Shown: positions 1 to 9,821, counted from the first letter of the stretch. The stretch: 64,000 nt of DNA from Roseibium salinum (GCF_026240905.1 NZ_JAPEVI010000003.1:496001-560000); one strand, 5' to 3'. Made by a program: numbers and translations. Notes: generated by a model not told the origin, from the sequence alone.

Positions 1-834
1 TCGGGCAAGACCACCCTTGCCCTTCACACGGTGGCTGAAGCGCAGAAGGCCGGCGGCATTTGCGCCTTCATCGACGCGGAACACGCGCTTGATCCGATTT
101 ACGCCCGCAAGCTGGGCGTCGACATCGATAATCTTCTGATTTCGCAGCCGGATGCGGGCGAGCAGGCGCTGGAAATCGCCGACACGCTGGTTCGCTCGGG
201 CGCGATCGACGTGCTGGTCGTCGATTCCGTCGCGGCCCTGACGCCGCGCGCCGAGTTGGAAGGCGAGATGGGCGACAGCCTGCCGGGCATGCAGGCAAGG
301 CTGATGAGCCAGGCCCTGCGCAAATTGACCGCCTCCATTTCCAAGTCGAAATGCATGGTGATCTTCATCAACCAGATCCGCATGAAGATCGGTGTGATGT
401 TCGGCTCGCCCGAAACCACGACGGGTGGTAACGCGCTGAAATTCTATGCCTCCGTCCGCCTCGACATCCGCCGCATTGGGTCCATCAAGGACAAGGATGA
501 AGTGGTCGGCAACCAGACCCGCGTGAAGGTGGTGAAGAACAAGCTGGCGCCTCCCTTCCGTCAGGTCGAGTTCGACATCATCTACGGCGAAGGCGTTTCC
601 AAGATGGGCGAACTGGTCGATCTTGGGGTCAAGGGCAATATCGTTGAAAAATCCGGTGCCTGGTTCTCCTATAACAGCCAGCGCCTTGGCCAGGGCCGCG
701 AGAATGCGAAACAGTTTCTGCGGGAAAATCCGGAAATTGCCGCCGAGATCGAAGCGGCGGTCCGACAGAATGCCGGCCTGATTGCCGAAGCGATCATCGA
801 TCCGGATGCCGCGCCGGAAGAAGCCGAGGATTGA
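1..834 (+). CDS. recA: Recombinase RecA (5' end outside window)
   Basis: ATP-dependent recombinase for homologous repair and LexA co-protease activity in the SOS response. The window opens inside the Walker A loop ([10 protein letters not shown]), so about 70 N-terminal residues are missing and 277 residues remain. Visible hallmarks are DAGEQALEI, the Walker B region with [16 protein letters not shown], the L1/L2 DNA-binding loops ([37 protein letters not shown]) and an acidic C-terminal tail ending PEEAED, all standard for bacterial RecA. The frame is open from base 1. A strong hairpin follows the stop. The promoter and any SOS box lie upstream of the window, so regulation cannot be judged here. 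Confidence 0.98.
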   Translation, partial: SGKTTLALHTVAEAQKAGGICAFIDAEHALDPIYARKLGVDIDNLLISQPDAGEQALEIADTLVRSGAIDVLVVDSVAALTPRAELEGEMGDSLPGMQARLMSQALRKLTASISKSKCMVIFINQIRMKIGVMFGSPETTTGGNALKFYASVRLDIRRIGSIKDKDEVVGNQTRVKVVKNKLAPPFRQVEFDIIYGEGVSKMGELVDLGVKGNIVEKSGAWFSYNSQRLGQGRENAKQFLRENPEIAAEIEAAVRQNAGLIAEAIIDPDAAPEEAED

Positions 835-868
835 TCGCAATCCGGTCTGTGGACCGGCCATCTGCTGC

Positions 869-904
869 AAAGCACCCTGCGCTTTTGCGAGCGCAGGGTG
901 CTTT
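869..904 (+). terminator. Hairpin terminator after recA
   Basis: A perfect 14-bp stem (869-882 paired with 891-904) closes an 8-base loop 35 bases after the recA stop. The arms begin AAAGCACCCTG and end CAGGGTGCTTT, giving an A-rich and a T-rich flank, but no long T run follows. It is likely an intrinsic terminator for recA. Confidence 0.75.
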
Positions 905-1040
905 GGCGTTGAGAGCTTAGCGGCCGGATTCTGCCCCCGAGGCGCCGGGACCCTGTTCTGCAGCGTTCTTCTCCCGTCCTTGCGGTCACAATCGCCGTGA
1001 AACGCTTGCCGCGGCTCGCGGATCCGCCGCATTCCGTAGC

Positions 1041-1301
1041 GTGCGGACCCATAAATGAGGATGAAATGGTTTGAGGCGGATTGCGCGTCCTCAAGAAGCG
1101 GAAGCGCAGGAAATGTGGTTCATTTTCAAGCCTTTCGCGACGTAGAGGAGGCCCAATCCGGTCAAATCCGAAGGACATGAGAAATGGCTTCACCCCGCTT
1201 CGTCAGCGCGCTTGACCGGGCGCACAGCCCGCTCTACGCACCCTTCCTAACGGTGTTTCGCCATTTCTCATGCCATTTCGTCCTCATTTATGGGCTCGCA
1301 C
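1041..1301. repeat. 261-bp nested inverted-repeat element
   Basis: Outer arms 1041-1069 and 1273-1301 are inverted repeats of 29 bases with three mismatches. Inner arms 1176-1188 and 1260-1272 are a perfect 13-base inverted repeat, and the two right arms are directly adjacent. Smaller stems fill the interior (for example CGGATTG at 1077-1083 with CAATCCG at 1154-1160, and TTGAGG at 1071-1076 with CCTCAA at 1089-1094). No convincing ORF lies inside. The layout suits a MITE-like non-autonomous element or a large structured RNA. It fills most of the 617-base gap between recA and alaS. No target-site duplication was identified with confidence. Confidence 0.6.
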
Positions 1302-1451
1302 CCTGGCGGTGATCCCGTGCAAGCGCTGGACAGGGTCTGAGCTCAAAGTTAAAAGGCTGTTCCGGCGCGGCTTCCAGGACAGGCCCGCAGCCTCCGATGA
1401 ATTTGCAACAGGCCCGGTCTGACGCCGGGCACGGACCGATGCGAGACCCGA

Positions 1452-4109
1452 ATGACCGGCGTAAATGAAATCCGCTCAACCTTTCTGGACTATTTCAAGA
1501 AGAACGATCACGAAGTGGTCGAGTCCGGACCGCTGGTACCGCGCAACGACCCGACCCTGATGTTCGCGAACGCGGGCATGAACCAGTTCAAGAACGTCTT
1601 TACCGGCCTGGAAAAGCGTCCCTATTCGCGTGCGGCGACCGCCCAGAAGGTGGTTCGCGCCGGCGGCAAGCACAACGACCTGGACAATGTCGGCTACACC
1701 GCCCGCCACCACACGTTCTTCGAAATGCTCGGCAATTTCTCGTTCGGCGACTATTTCAAGGACCGGGCGATCGAGTTTGCCTGGGACCTGATCACCAAGG
1801 TCTACGGCCTGCCCGCGGACAGGCTGCTGGTGACCGTCTATGCCGAAGACACGGATGCAGCGGTCTACTGGAAGAAGATTGCCGGCCTGAGCGATGACCG
1901 CATCATCCGCATTCCCACGTCTGACAATTTCTGGTCCATGGGCGATACCGGCCCTTGCGGCCCCTGTTCGGAGATTTTCTACGACCACGGGGAGCACATC
2001 TGGGGCGGCCCTCCGGGATCGGCCGAAGAAGATGGCGACCGGTTCGTGGAAATCTGGAACCTGGTGTTCATGCAGTATGAGCAGACCGGGGAAGGGCGTA
2101 TCGACCTGCCGCGTCCCTCGATCGACACCGGCATGGGACTGGAGCGCCTGGCGACGGTCCTGCAGGGCGTCCACAACAACTATGACATCGACCTGTTCAA
2201 GGCGCTGATTTCGGCTTCCGAACATGAAACGGGTGTCGATGCCGAAGGCGATGCGCTCGGCAGCCACCGGGTGATCGCCGACCACCTGCGGTCCACCAGT
2301 TTCCTGATCGCCGACGGGGTTCTGCCCTCCAACGAGGGTCGGGGCTACGTTCTGCGCCGCATCATGCGCCGTGCGATGCGCCACGCCCATCTGCTGGGCG
2401 CCGCGGAGCCGCTGATGCACAGGCTGGTGCCGACGCTGGTGCGCGAAATGGGCCGTGCCTATCCGGAGCTGCAGCGCGCGGAAGACCTTGTCAGGGACAC
2501 CCTGAAACTGGAAGAGATCCGCTTCCGCAAGACCCTGGAGCGCGGCCTTGGACTGCTCGACAGCGCGACGGCGGACCTTTCCGCGGGCGGGCAGTTGGAC
2601 GGCGAGACTGCGTTCAAGCTCTATGACACCTACGGCTTTCCGCTCGACCTGACGCAGGACGCCCTGCGCGCCCGCGACATCTCCGTCGATACGGCCGGGT
2701 TCAATGCGGCCATGCAACGGCAGAAGGCGGAAGCCCGCGCGGCGTGGTCCGGCTCGGGCAGCGCGGCCACGGAAGCGGTCTGGTTCGCATTGAAAGAAAA
2801 GCACGGCGCCACCGACTTTCTCGGCTATGAGACGGAGACCGCCGAGGGCGTCGTTGCCGCCATCGCTGCCGAGGACAAGGAAGTCGCGAAGCTGTCTGCC
2901 GGCGAGAGCGGCTATGTGGTTCTGAACCAGACGCCGTTCTATGGCGAGAGCGGCGGCCAGGTCGGCGATACGGGCGAGATGCTGGGCACGGACCTCAGGG
3001 TCAGGGTTACCAACACGCAGAAAAAGGCCGAGGGCCTCTTCGTTCACAGCGTGGTCGTGGAAGAGGGAGAACTGGTGCCCGGACTGGCTCTCGAACTGAA
3101 GGTGGACCGTGCCCGCCGCACGGCTATCAGGGCCAACCACTCGGCGACGCACCTGGTGCATGAAGCCCTGCGGGAAGTGCTCGGATCCCATGTGGTTCAG
3201 AAGGGCTCTCTGGTGTCGCCGGAGCGGCTTCGCTTCGACTTTGCCCATCCCAAGCCGCTGGCGGAAGAGGAACTGGAAACCGTCGAATCCTACGCCAACG
3301 AAATCGTGCTGCAGAATGCGCCGGTCGAAACCCGCCTGATGGCGGTGGACGAGGCCATCGAAGCCGGCGCCATGGCGCTCTTCGGCGAGAAATACGGCGA
3401 TGAGGTCCGTGTGGTCTCCATGGGCACCGCGCTTCATGGCGACAAGGCAGACAAGACCTATTCGCTGGAACTGTGCGGTGGTACGCATGTGAGGCGCACA
3501 GGCGACATCGGTCTGGTGACGCTCGTTTCCGAAGGCGCGGTCGCCGCGGGCGTGCGCCGTATCGAGGCGCTGACCGGATCTGAAGCCCGCGCCTACCTGG
3601 AGAGCCAGGACAGGCGCATGCGCGAGATTGCCGGCATCCTGAAGACCGGCGCGGAAGAGGCGCCGGCGCGGGTGGCCCAGCTTGTCGAGGAGCGTAGGAA
3701 GCTGGAAAGGGAACTGGCCGATGCCCGCAAGAAGCTTGCCATGGGCGGTGGCGGCGAGGGCGGCGCACCGGTGAAGGAAGCCGGCGTCTTCAAGCTGATG
3801 GCCCGCAAGGTGGATGGCATCAACCCGAAGGACCTGAAAGGCATGGCCGATGAAGCCAAGGTCCAACTCGGCTCCGGTGTCGTGGTGCTGATCAGCGTGG
3901 CGGAAGACGGCAAGGCCGCAATCGTGACCGCGATCACCCAGGACCTGACGGACAAGGTCAGTGCCGTGGACCTGGTGCGGATCGGGTCGGAAGCCCTCGG
4001 CGGGCGCGGCGGCGGCGGACGCCCCGACATGGCCCAGGCCGGCGGTCCGGACGGCTCGAAAGCCGATGCGGCGATCGCAGCCATCGAAGCGCATCTGGCC
4101 GGACTGTAA
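1452..4109 (+). CDS. alaS: Alanyl-tRNA synthetase
   Basis: Charges tRNA-Ala with alanine in the cytoplasm; 885 aa, normal for the bacterial enzyme. The N-terminal catalytic core begins [11 protein letters not shown] and carries the class II motif [17 protein letters not shown] near residues 86-102. The editing domain has the zinc-binding HSATH (about residue 561) and CGGTH (about residue 673) motifs. The C-terminal DHHA1/C-Ala domain ends with the glycine-rich [16 protein letters not shown]. The ATG at 1452 gives the canonical N-terminus; only a weak GAGA-type ribosome site precedes it. It follows recA in the same orientation, an order common in alphaproteobacteria. No T-box-like leader was seen. 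Confidence 0.98.
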   Translation: MTGVNEIRSTFLDYFKKNDHEVVESGPLVPRNDPTLMFANAGMNQFKNVFTGLEKRPYSRAATAQKVVRAGGKHNDLDNVGYTARHHTFFEMLGNFSFGDYFKDRAIEFAWDLITKVYGLPADRLLVTVYAEDTDAAVYWKKIAGLSDDRIIRIPTSDNFWSMGDTGPCGPCSEIFYDHGEHIWGGPPGSAEEDGDRFVEIWNLVFMQYEQTGEGRIDLPRPSIDTGMGLERLATVLQGVHNNYDIDLFKALISASEHETGVDAEGDALGSHRVIADHLRSTSFLIADGVLPSNEGRGYVLRRIMRRAMRHAHLLGAAEPLMHRLVPTLVREMGRAYPELQRAEDLVRDTLKLEEIRFRKTLERGLGLLDSATADLSAGGQLDGETAFKLYDTYGFPLDLTQDALRARDISVDTAGFNAAMQRQKAEARAAWSGSGSAATEAVWFALKEKHGATDFLGYETETAEGVVAAIAAEDKEVAKLSAGESGYVVLNQTPFYGESGGQVGDTGEMLGTDLRVRVTNTQKKAEGLFVHSVVVEEGELVPGLALELKVDRARRTAIRANHSATHLVHEALREVLGSHVVQKGSLVSPERLRFDFAHPKPLAEEELETVESYANEIVLQNAPVETRLMAVDEAIEAGAMALFGEKYGDEVRVVSMGTALHGDKADKTYSLELCGGTHVRRTGDIGLVTLVSEGAVAAGVRRIEALTGSEARAYLESQDRRMREIAGILKTGAEEAPARVAQLVEERRKLERELADARKKLAMGGGGEGGAPVKEAGVFKLMARKVDGINPKDLKGMADEAKVQLGSGVVVLISVAEDGKAAIVTAITQDLTDKVSAVDLVRIGSEALGGRGGGGRPDMAQAGGPDGSKADAAIAAIEAHLAGL

Positions 4110-4134
4110 CACGCCTGAACCGTATTGTGATGTG

Positions 4135-4157
4135 CGGGGGAGGATTTGCCTCCCCCG
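4135..4157 (+). terminator. Hairpin after alaS
   Basis: CGGGGGAGG (4135-4143) pairs perfectly with CCTCCCCCG (4149-4157) around a 5-base loop, 26 bases after the alaS stop. There is no T run, so termination is plausible but not certain. Confidence 0.5.
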
Positions 4158-4327
4158 TCGCTCATGCTGGGGAGGCTTTCGGTCTCGGGCGCCCTCCACA
4201 AGGCCCTGCCTCCTCAACGCGCGTCGCTGCGGCCTGTCGCAGCTCGCCCCGGGTACGGCTTTGTCCTTATTCCTTCTTCCGCTATTCATGAAACACTAAG
4301 AGACAACCATCAATCGCGGAGCGTGAT

Positions 4328-5611
4328 GTGCGGAGCGGGGACGTCAAGCAGGTGCTTTATGAGGTGCTGGAAGACACGGGCGGGCGGCGGGTCGCCGCAC
4401 GTCTTCTGCGCCAGTTCCTGATCTTCCTGATCATCAGCAACATTGCGCTGGCCGTGGTCGAGACGGTTCCCGAGGTTCACGCGTTCCTGGGTGACCACCT
4501 CAAACTGGTGCAGCTTGGCTGCGGGGCGATCTTTCTTGCCGAGTATATCCTGCGGCTCTACGTGGCGGATCTGCATCCGCCCCTGCGGCGCTTCGGCCCG
4601 ATCCGTTCGCGCCTGCGCTATGCCGTGCAACCCGATGCCATCGTGGACCTGATCGGGGCCCTGCCTCTGCTCTTCGTTCTGTTCCTGCCGGATCAGGCCG
4701 TCACGATTGTCGTTGTCCTGCGGCTGTTGCGCTTCTTCAAGCTTGCCCGCTACTCGCCCGCCCTGCGCTCGCTCATTTCAGCGGTTGCGGCCGAGAGGAA
4801 AGCGCTGCTCGGGTCGAGCATGATCATTTTCGGGGTCGTCCTCCTGGCCGCGACGCTCATGTACCTGATCGAAAACCAGCATCAGCCGGAGAAATTCCGC
4901 TCCATCCTGCACGGCATCTACTGGGCGATCACGACGGTGACCACCGTTGGCTACGGGGATGTCGTGCCGGTCAGCAATCTGGGCAAGATGATCGGCGGCG
5001 TGGTGATGCTGATGGGTTATGGGCTCATCGCGCTGCCGGTGGGTATCATCGCCTCGGCCTTCGCGCGTGAGATTCACAGCCGGGATTTCGTGGTGACCTG
5101 GTCCATGGTGGCAAGAGTGCCCCTGTTTGAGGATCTCAAGGCGACGGAAATTGCCGAGGTCGCCAAGCTTCTGCAGGCCTTGAGCGTGCGCAAGGGCGCC
5201 GTCATCGCCCACGTGGGCGATGTTGCCGACCGGATGTACTTCATTTCGGATGGCGAGGTGGCGATCAAGCTGCCCCATGAGACGGTCTATCTCGGGCAGG
5301 GCAGCTTTTTCGGCGAATTGGCGCTGATCAACCAGACCCCGCGCACCGCCGCCATCATTGCCGATACCGATTGCCAGCTTCTGGTTCTGGAGGCCGGCGC
5401 CCTCAAGCATTTGATGGACCGGGACGCGGCGCTGGCCAAAAAGATCATGGAGGAAGCCCGCGCGCGCGCCTTTGCGGGCAAAAAGGTTCTGGGAGAGCTG
5501 GCCGAGGAAGAGCTGCAGCAGGCCGGTGTCTTCGCCTCGGCGGACGAGATCCGGGAAGAGCCGGAGCTGTTTGCCGACGACGGGCGGGAAACGGAAAAAG
5601 ATCCCGCCTGA
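4328..5611 (+). CDS. Cyclic nucleotide-gated potassium channel
   Basis: Inner-membrane ion channel of 427 aa. About six hydrophobic segments span residues 28-235, including an S4-like helix with few charges (VVVLRLLRFFKLAR, about 128-141). The K+ selectivity filter TVGYGD lies at 206-211. A cytoplasmic cyclic-nucleotide-binding domain (about 265-380) contains the phosphate-binding cassette GSFFGELALINQTPRTA with the ligand-contacting Arg. Architecture and length resemble MlotiK1, a cAMP-gated channel of Mesorhizobium. The start is taken as GTG 4328; a downstream GTG at 4352 is possible. The acidic C-terminal tail after about 385 is unassigned. It converges on the GST gene with only 8 bases between. 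Confidence 0.9.
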   Translation: MRSGDVKQVLYEVLEDTGGRRVAARLLRQFLIFLIISNIALAVVETVPEVHAFLGDHLKLVQLGCGAIFLAEYILRLYVADLHPPLRRFGPIRSRLRYAVQPDAIVDLIGALPLLFVLFLPDQAVTIVVVLRLLRFFKLARYSPALRSLISAVAAERKALLGSSMIIFGVVLLAATLMYLIENQHQPEKFRSILHGIYWAITTVTTVGYGDVVPVSNLGKMIGGVVMLMGYGLIALPVGIIASAFAREIHSRDFVVTWSMVARVPLFEDLKATEIAEVAKLLQALSVRKGAVIAHVGDVADRMYFISDGEVAIKLPHETVYLGQGSFFGELALINQTPRTAAIIADTDCQLLVLEAGALKHLMDRDAALAKKIMEEARARAFAGKKVLGELAEEELQQAGVFASADEIREEPELFADDGRETEKDPA

Positions 5612-5619
5612 CCGGCCGC

Positions 5620-6258
5620 TCAGTCCGGCCTGGCCGGCTCGCTCGTCACGAATGACGCCCGGCCCTTGAATCTTGCCAGCCATTCCGACAGCTTCGGAGC
5701 CGCCTTCAGCAAGAAGCCGCCTTCCTCCGCCTTTTCGAAAAGGGCGAGCATCGGCGCTGCATGGCAATCGGCCAGGGTGAGCTGTTCGCCGAGCAGAAAA
5801 GGACCGGGGACAACGAGTTGTTCCAGAGCGGCGATGATCTTGCGGGCAGGCCCCAGGGCGGAGGCGATCCTGACCTCGTCGGCAGACCCGCCGCCGCGCG
5901 TCTTGCTCACCCGCTCGACATAGATGTCCCAGACCAGCGTCCGGTAGGCGTAACCGTCCATGATCGACTGGATCTGGGTCATCCGCGCCCGCGCCTCCGG
6001 GGTATCGGGCTGCAGCGGCGGCCCGTCCAGGGCTTCATCGATATAACGCAGGATGGCGGTCGTCTCGAACAGCGTGAAGTTGCCGCTTTTCAGTGCCGGG
6101 ATCCTGCCGAAAGGATGGAGCGCCAGATAGTCGTCCGGCGGGCCGCCGGGGGCGAAGACGTCGACGGAATGGAGCCTGTAGGCAATGCCCTTTTCCTCCA
6201 GGGCCAGGCGCGCCGCGCGGACGTAAACCGAATAATCCGCTCCGTGAAGTTCGATCAT
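5620..6258 (-). CDS. Glutathione S-transferase family protein
   Basis: Probable cytosolic glutathione transferase of 212 aa. The N-terminal thioredoxin-like domain starts MIELHGADYSVYVRAARLAL and continues to the glutathione-contact region IPALKSGNFTLFETTAILRY (cis-Pro and the E-T/S pair). The all-alpha C-terminal domain includes the TLADCHAAPML helix typical of GSTs. The chosen ATG at 6258 overlaps the fetB stop (ATGA), with a GGAGG ribosome site just upstream inside fetB, so the gene is probably translated with fetA-fetB. The substrate is unknown. Co-transcription with a putative iron exporter hints at oxidative stress, an inference only. Confidence 0.85.
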   Translation of the reverse strand: MIELHGADYSVYVRAARLALEEKGIAYRLHSVDVFAPGGPPDDYLALHPFGRIPALKSGNFTLFETTAILRYIDEALDGPPLQPDTPEARARMTQIQSIMDGYAYRTLVWDIYVERVSKTRGGGSADEVRIASALGPARKIIAALEQLVVPGPFLLGEQLTLADCHAAPMLALFEKAEEGGFLLKAAPKLSEWLARFKGRASFVTSEPARPD

Positions 6259-7061
6259 GAGGTGCCTCCGGTAAGTCTGTCCAGGCGCAGCCTGTGTCTT
6301 GTGTCCGTCAGGCGCCAGATGCTGCCGAAGGTCGCCCCGAGAACGCCGAGGCCCGTGGCGCCGCCAAGCAGGAACATGATGAGAAGCTGGTATTTGACCG
6401 CTTCCTGCGGATCGATGCCGGACAGGATCTGACCGGTCATCATGCCCGGCAGGGAGACCACGCCAGTGGCGGCCATGGCGTTGATGATCGGCGTGAAGCC
6501 CGAGCGCAACGCCCTGCGCAGCACGGGACGGATCGCCACCCACCGGGTGCGGCCCAGAAGAAGCTGGGCCTCGACCTCACGCTTGCCCTGCGCAAGACCG
6601 CTGTGCAGGGTGTCGAGACCCAGGCTGACGCCGGTCATGGTATTGCCCAGCACCATGCCGAATAGCGGCAGGGCATATTGAGGCAGCCAGACCGGATCCG
6701 GGCGGATCTGACCGGCAAGGGCGTAGAAGGTCACCAGCGTTCCGGCGATCAGCATCGCGCCTGCGCCGAGACCGGGCCCCCACAGTCCCGTCAGCCGCCG
6801 CTCCTGACGGGCCCAGATCTCCCTGCCGGCAAAGACCACCATGACGGCGGCGGCCAGCAGCGTCCACACAAGGGAAGCGGACAGGAAAATCGCCTTCAGG
6901 ATCAGTCCGACGAGTATGAGTTGTACTGTCATGCGCAGGGCCGAAACGATCAGCGTGCGGGTCAGGCCGAGGTCGAGCGCAATTGAAAAGACGGCGTTCA
7001 GGATCAGGAAGACGGAGGCCGCCACGACATCCCAGTAGGATAGAACGTGATAGGTGTTCAT
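6255..7061 (-). CDS. fetB: FetB-like (UPF0014) ABC transporter permease
   Basis: Polytopic inner-membrane protein of 268 aa, close to Escherichia coli FetB (about 260 aa). About seven hydrophobic segments are visible, together with the family segment PLFGMVLGNTMTGVSLGLD (about residue 134 on) and the conserved cytoplasmic region following it. FetAB was described as an iron exporter that lowers oxidative stress. The start at 7061 overlaps the last four bases of fetA, and the 3' end overlaps the GST gene, so the three genes form a tight operon. The substrate assignment rests on family and gene order. Confidence 0.85.
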   Translation of the reverse strand: MNTYHVLSYWDVVAASVFLILNAVFSIALDLGLTRTLIVSALRMTVQLILVGLILKAIFLSASLVWTLLAAAVMVVFAGREIWARQERRLTGLWGPGLGAGAMLIAGTLVTFYALAGQIRPDPVWLPQYALPLFGMVLGNTMTGVSLGLDTLHSGLAQGKREVEAQLLLGRTRWVAIRPVLRRALRSGFTPIINAMAATGVVSLPGMMTGQILSGIDPQEAVKYQLLIMFLLGGATGLGVLGATFGSIWRLTDTRHRLRLDRLTGGTS

Positions 7062-7666
7062 CGGGCCACCTCCTGTGGCTGGTCCGCGGTCAACCTGCCG
7101 CCCGTCATCTTGAAGCGGCGGGCGCCCAGTCTCTTGGGCTGATCCGGATCGTGGGTGACCAGCAGGATCGCGCAGCCGGCATGCATCCGCTCTTCAAGAA
7201 GGGCTTCCACGCGCTTCACGGAGGGCGGGTCGAGCGCGGAGGTGGGCTCGTCCAGCAGCAGAACCTCCGGGTGGAGCTGGAGCGCACGAACAAGCGCCAG
7301 GCGCTGGCGTTCGCCCGTCGACAGCCTGGCGATCTGCCAGGAAAGGGATCCGCCGAGGCCGACGGCCTCGAGTTGCTCCTCAAGTTCCGGTGTTTCCTCG
7401 AAATGGTCCCGCACGCGCTCGGCCCACCAGCCGCTTTCCGCGGGGATGAAGGCGACCTTCCTGCGCCACTGCGTTGCGGCCATCGCCTCGCGGGCGACAC
7501 CCTTCAGAAAAACGGCGCCGCTGCTGACGTCGAGATCGGCAATCGCGCGCAGGAACAGGGTCTTGCCCGAGCCGGACGGGCCGGAAACCGAAACGCAGCT
7601 GCCCGCGCCGAGCGAAAGGTCGACCGGGCCGATCAACGGCGTCTTCAGCTCTTCGATTGCCAGCAC
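7058..7666 (-). CDS. fetA: FetA-like ABC transporter ATP-binding protein
   Basis: ATPase subunit of 202 aa, short like other FetA proteins. Walker A GPSGSGKT lies at 29-36, the signature LSTGERQ at 115-121 and Walker B VLLLDEP at 135-141, with the switch His in VTHDPDQ. The Q-loop position reads FIPAESGWW, so the usual Gln appears to be Glu or Ala, which is unusual. The gene overlaps fetB by 4 bp and heads the fetA-fetB-GST operon. It lies 125 bases downstream of icd in the same orientation but is separated from it by a strong terminator, so it should have its own promoter. Confidence 0.88.
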   Translation of the reverse strand: MLAIEELKTPLIGPVDLSLGAGSCVSVSGPSGSGKTLFLRAIADLDVSSGAVFLKGVAREAMAATQWRRKVAFIPAESGWWAERVRDHFEETPELEEQLEAVGLGGSLSWQIARLSTGERQRLALVRALQLHPEVLLLDEPTSALDPPSVKRVEALLEERMHAGCAILLVTHDPDQPKRLGARRFKMTGGRLTADQPQEVAR

Positions 7667-7730
7667 CGGTGTTCTCCTCAGGCCCGCGACCCGAGTCGGA
7701 GCCTAACCCGCGGCCGGATGGCGGACAATG

Positions 7731-7767
7731 AAAACGCTCCGGAGATCGTCTCCGGAGCGTGTGTTTT
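7731..7767 (-). terminator. Intrinsic terminator of icd
   Basis: A perfect 12-bp stem (7734-7745 with 7749-7760) closes a 3-base loop. On the minus strand it is followed by TTTT (from AAAA 7731-7734), 31 bases past the icd stop. The plus-strand side also ends in GTGTTTT, so it may act in both directions. Confidence 0.85.
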
Positions 7768-7791
7768 GCACTGGGGCCAAATTGACTGCGC

Positions 7792-9009
7792 TCAGAGCTC
7801 GCTCACCGCCTTTTGCAGGCCTTCGTCGATCTTGTCCAGGAAGCCGGTGGTGGTCAGCCAGGGCTGATCCGGACCGACGAGCAGGGCGAGGTCCTTGGTC
7901 ATGTGGCCCGATTCCACGGTTTTGACGCAGACGTTTTCCAGCGTCTCGGCAAAGCGGGCCAGCTTGTCGTTGCCGTCGAGCTTTGCCCGGTGGGCGAGGC
8001 CGCGGGTCCAGGCGAAGATCGAGGCAATCGAGTTGGTGGAGGTGCTTTCGCCCTTCTGGTGCTGGCGGTAGTGCCGCGTGACCGTGCCGTGGGCGGCTTC
8101 GGCTTCGACGATCTTGCCGTCCGGTGTCATCAGCACGGAGGTCATCAGGCCGAGAGAGCCGAAGCCCTGCGCGACCGTGTCGGACTGGACGTCGCCGTCG
8201 TAGTTCTTGCAGGCCCAGACATATCCGCCGGACCATTTGAGCGAGGAGGCGACCATGTCGTCGATCAGGCGGTGCTCGTACCAGATGCCGGCTTCGGCGT
8301 ATTTGTCCTTGAATTCGGCCTCGTAGATCTCCTCGAAGATGTCCTTGAAGCGGCCGTCATAGGCCTTCAGGATCGTGTTCTTGGTGGACAGATAGCACGG
8401 CACGGCGCGCTGGAGGGCGTAGTTGAGGGACGCGCGGGCGAAATCGCGGATGGAATCGTCCAGATTGTACATGGCCATCGCCACCCCGGCGGACGGGGCA
8501 TCGTAGACTTCGTGCTCGATCACCTTGCCGTCTTCACCGGTAAAGGTGATGGTCAGCTTGCCCTTGCCGGGAAAGCGGAAATCGGTGGCGCGGTACTGGT
8601 CGCCGAAGGCATGGCGGCCGACGATGATCGGCTGGGTCCAGCCGGGCACCAGGCGGGGCACGTTCTGCATGATGATCGGCTCGCGGAAGATCACCCCGCC
8701 GAGAATGTTGCGGATCGTGCCGTTGGGCGAGCGGTACATGCGCTTCAGGCCGAATTCCTCGACCCGGGCTTCGTCCGGCGTGATGGTGGCGCATTTGACG
8801 CCGACGCCGTGTTTCTTGATGGCATTGGCGGCATCGACCGTGATCTGGTCGTCGGTCTCGTCCCGCTTCTGTATCGAGAGATCGTAGTATTCCAGGTCGA
8901 TATCGAGATAGGGATGGATCAGCTTTTCCTTGATGAAATGCCAGATGATCCGGGTCATCTCGTCGCCATCGAGTTCTACGACCGGATTGTCGACTTTGAT
9001 CTTTGCCAT
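7792..9009 (-). CDS. icd: NADP-dependent isocitrate dehydrogenase (dimeric type)
   Basis: Oxidises isocitrate to 2-oxoglutarate and CO2 in the TCA cycle, making NADPH. The 405-aa length and the [20 protein letters not shown] start are typical of the eukaryotic-like homodimeric class used by alphaproteobacteria. Substrate and metal motifs include [20 protein letters not shown] and the Asp-rich segment around [20 protein letters not shown]. The long reading frame extends to 9276, but ATG 9007-9009 gives the family N-terminus. A second, unrelated isocitrate dehydrogenase lies 4.3 kb away at 13299-15515. A TTGTATACAA palindrome lies 240 bases upstream (9249-9258). Confidence 0.97.
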   Translation of the reverse strand: MAKIKVDNPVVELDGDEMTRIIWHFIKEKLIHPYLDIDLEYYDLSIQKRDETDDQITVDAANAIKKHGVGVKCATITPDEARVEEFGLKRMYRSPNGTIRNILGGVIFREPIIMQNVPRLVPGWTQPIIVGRHAFGDQYRATDFRFPGKGKLTITFTGEDGKVIEHEVYDAPSAGVAMAMYNLDDSIRDFARASLNYALQRAVPCYLSTKNTILKAYDGRFKDIFEEIYEAEFKDKYAEAGIWYEHRLIDDMVASSLKWSGGYVWACKNYDGDVQSDTVAQGFGSLGLMTSVLMTPDGKIVEAEAAHGTVTRHYRQHQKGESTSTNSIASIFAWTRGLAHRAKLDGNDKLARFAETLENVCVKTVESGHMTKDLALLVGPDQPWLTTTGFLDKIDEGLQKAVSEL

Positions 9010-9587
9010 GGAAACTCGGCCTCGCGTTCTTGAAAAGGTCGGTTGGGTACGTCGATCAGGATACAGGCTCACATTACCGGCTGAAGGGGCGAAGCGGCAG
9101 GGGAAAGCTTCCGCCCGACCTCCATACGTGTCGCCGCGGCAAATCGAAACCGGCTTGCCGTCTCCGAGTATGATCCATTTCAGTCGATTTTGTGAGCTAT
9201 GGCCCGATCTCTGACCCGATGATTTAGCAGATTCTGATTGTGTGCGCTTGTATACAAAATCTGTCTGATTAGGCAAGGGGGAGATGTCGGGATGCGCCGT
9301 CCTGTCACCTTGGGCGGGGAGGCCAGGTGATTGATGCGGGCAGCACTGGACGATTGTTCAGGGGATCGCACTTTCGCGTCATCGCACTGGGGAACTGAGC
9401 GAATTCATCCCAAGTCCGCGCCGAGGTCGGTCCTACCCGGCAGGAAGACCCGGTGGTGCCGCGTTGCCGACTGCGGGCAGCAGTGGCCGTGGTGGCCTTG
9501 TCCAATGACAAGCGTGAGATCTGCGTCCCGAACCGACTGGTTGCCGCCCGGTATCCATTCACAGGTATCGTCGAACCGCCCGGTTGC
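9010..9587. other. 578-base gap, no gene recognised
   Basis: This gap holds the leader of icd (minus strand) and unassigned sequence. The only notable site is the palindrome TTGTATACAA at 9249-9258. Several overlapping short frames exist on both strands, but none has family-like composition or a sensible ribosome site. They read as arginine/serine-rich shadows. Confidence 0.6.
9249..9258. promoter_or_regulatory. TTGTATACAA palindrome upstream of icd
   Basis: Perfect 10-bp palindrome of the kind bound by several GntR/FCD-type dimeric regulators. Read on the minus strand it contains TTGTATAC, which recurs in the leader of the second isocitrate dehydrogenase gene (15593-15600). Function is inferred from symmetry only; it lies 240 bases from the start codon. 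Confidence 0.3.
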
Positions 9588-9821
9588 TTATCTCTTCTCG
9601 ACCGACCGGCTGATTTCGGTGAGCACACCGAAAGCGACCGCCGCCAGGATCTTCAGGAGGCCGCTGTCGATAGCCTGCTGGGTCGTCAAACCCCACAGGA
9701 AGAGCCCCGGACGGGGCTCGGCTATGGCGCCTGAAGCAATTCCAAAGGCAACTGCCATTTGGATACAACCAAGGATAAATGCAACTCCCGCGATGAACGC
9801 GCCCAATTTAGTATATGGCAT
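9588..9821 (-). CDS. Small membrane protein, 77 aa
   Basis: Unrecognised inner-membrane protein. Two hydrophobic segments are clear: about residues 7-32 (GAFIAGVAFILGCIQMAVAF) and about 53-68 (GLLKILAAVAFGVLTEIS), joined by a proline/glycine-rich loop, with a basic C-terminus SRSVEKR. Composition is protein-like and the frame is closed by TAA. The upstream sequence is AT-rich, and no strong ribosome site stands out. It stands alone between icd and the marR gene on the same strand. Confidence 0.6.
   Translation of the reverse strand: MPYTKLGAFIAGVAFILGCIQMAVAFGIASGAIAEPRPGLFLWGLTTQQAIDSGLLKILAAVAFGVLTEISRSVEKR

Noticed and set aside
1302-1451. T-box-like or other amino-acid riboswitch leader for alaS
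   Set aside because: No T-box sequence or specifier stem was found; the upstream structure is better described as an inverted-repeat element.
1476-4289. 937-codon open frame opposite alaS
   Set aside because: It is the reverse-strand shadow of a high-GC gene. Composition is not protein-like and alaS on the other strand is certain.
4136-4327. Small plus-strand frames between alaS and the channel gene
   Set aside because: Short, without ribosome site or family resemblance.
9305-9628. Possible transposase remnant or gene in the icd upstream gap
   Set aside because: Translations on both strands are Arg/Ser-rich and lack any recognised catalytic motif or terminal repeats.
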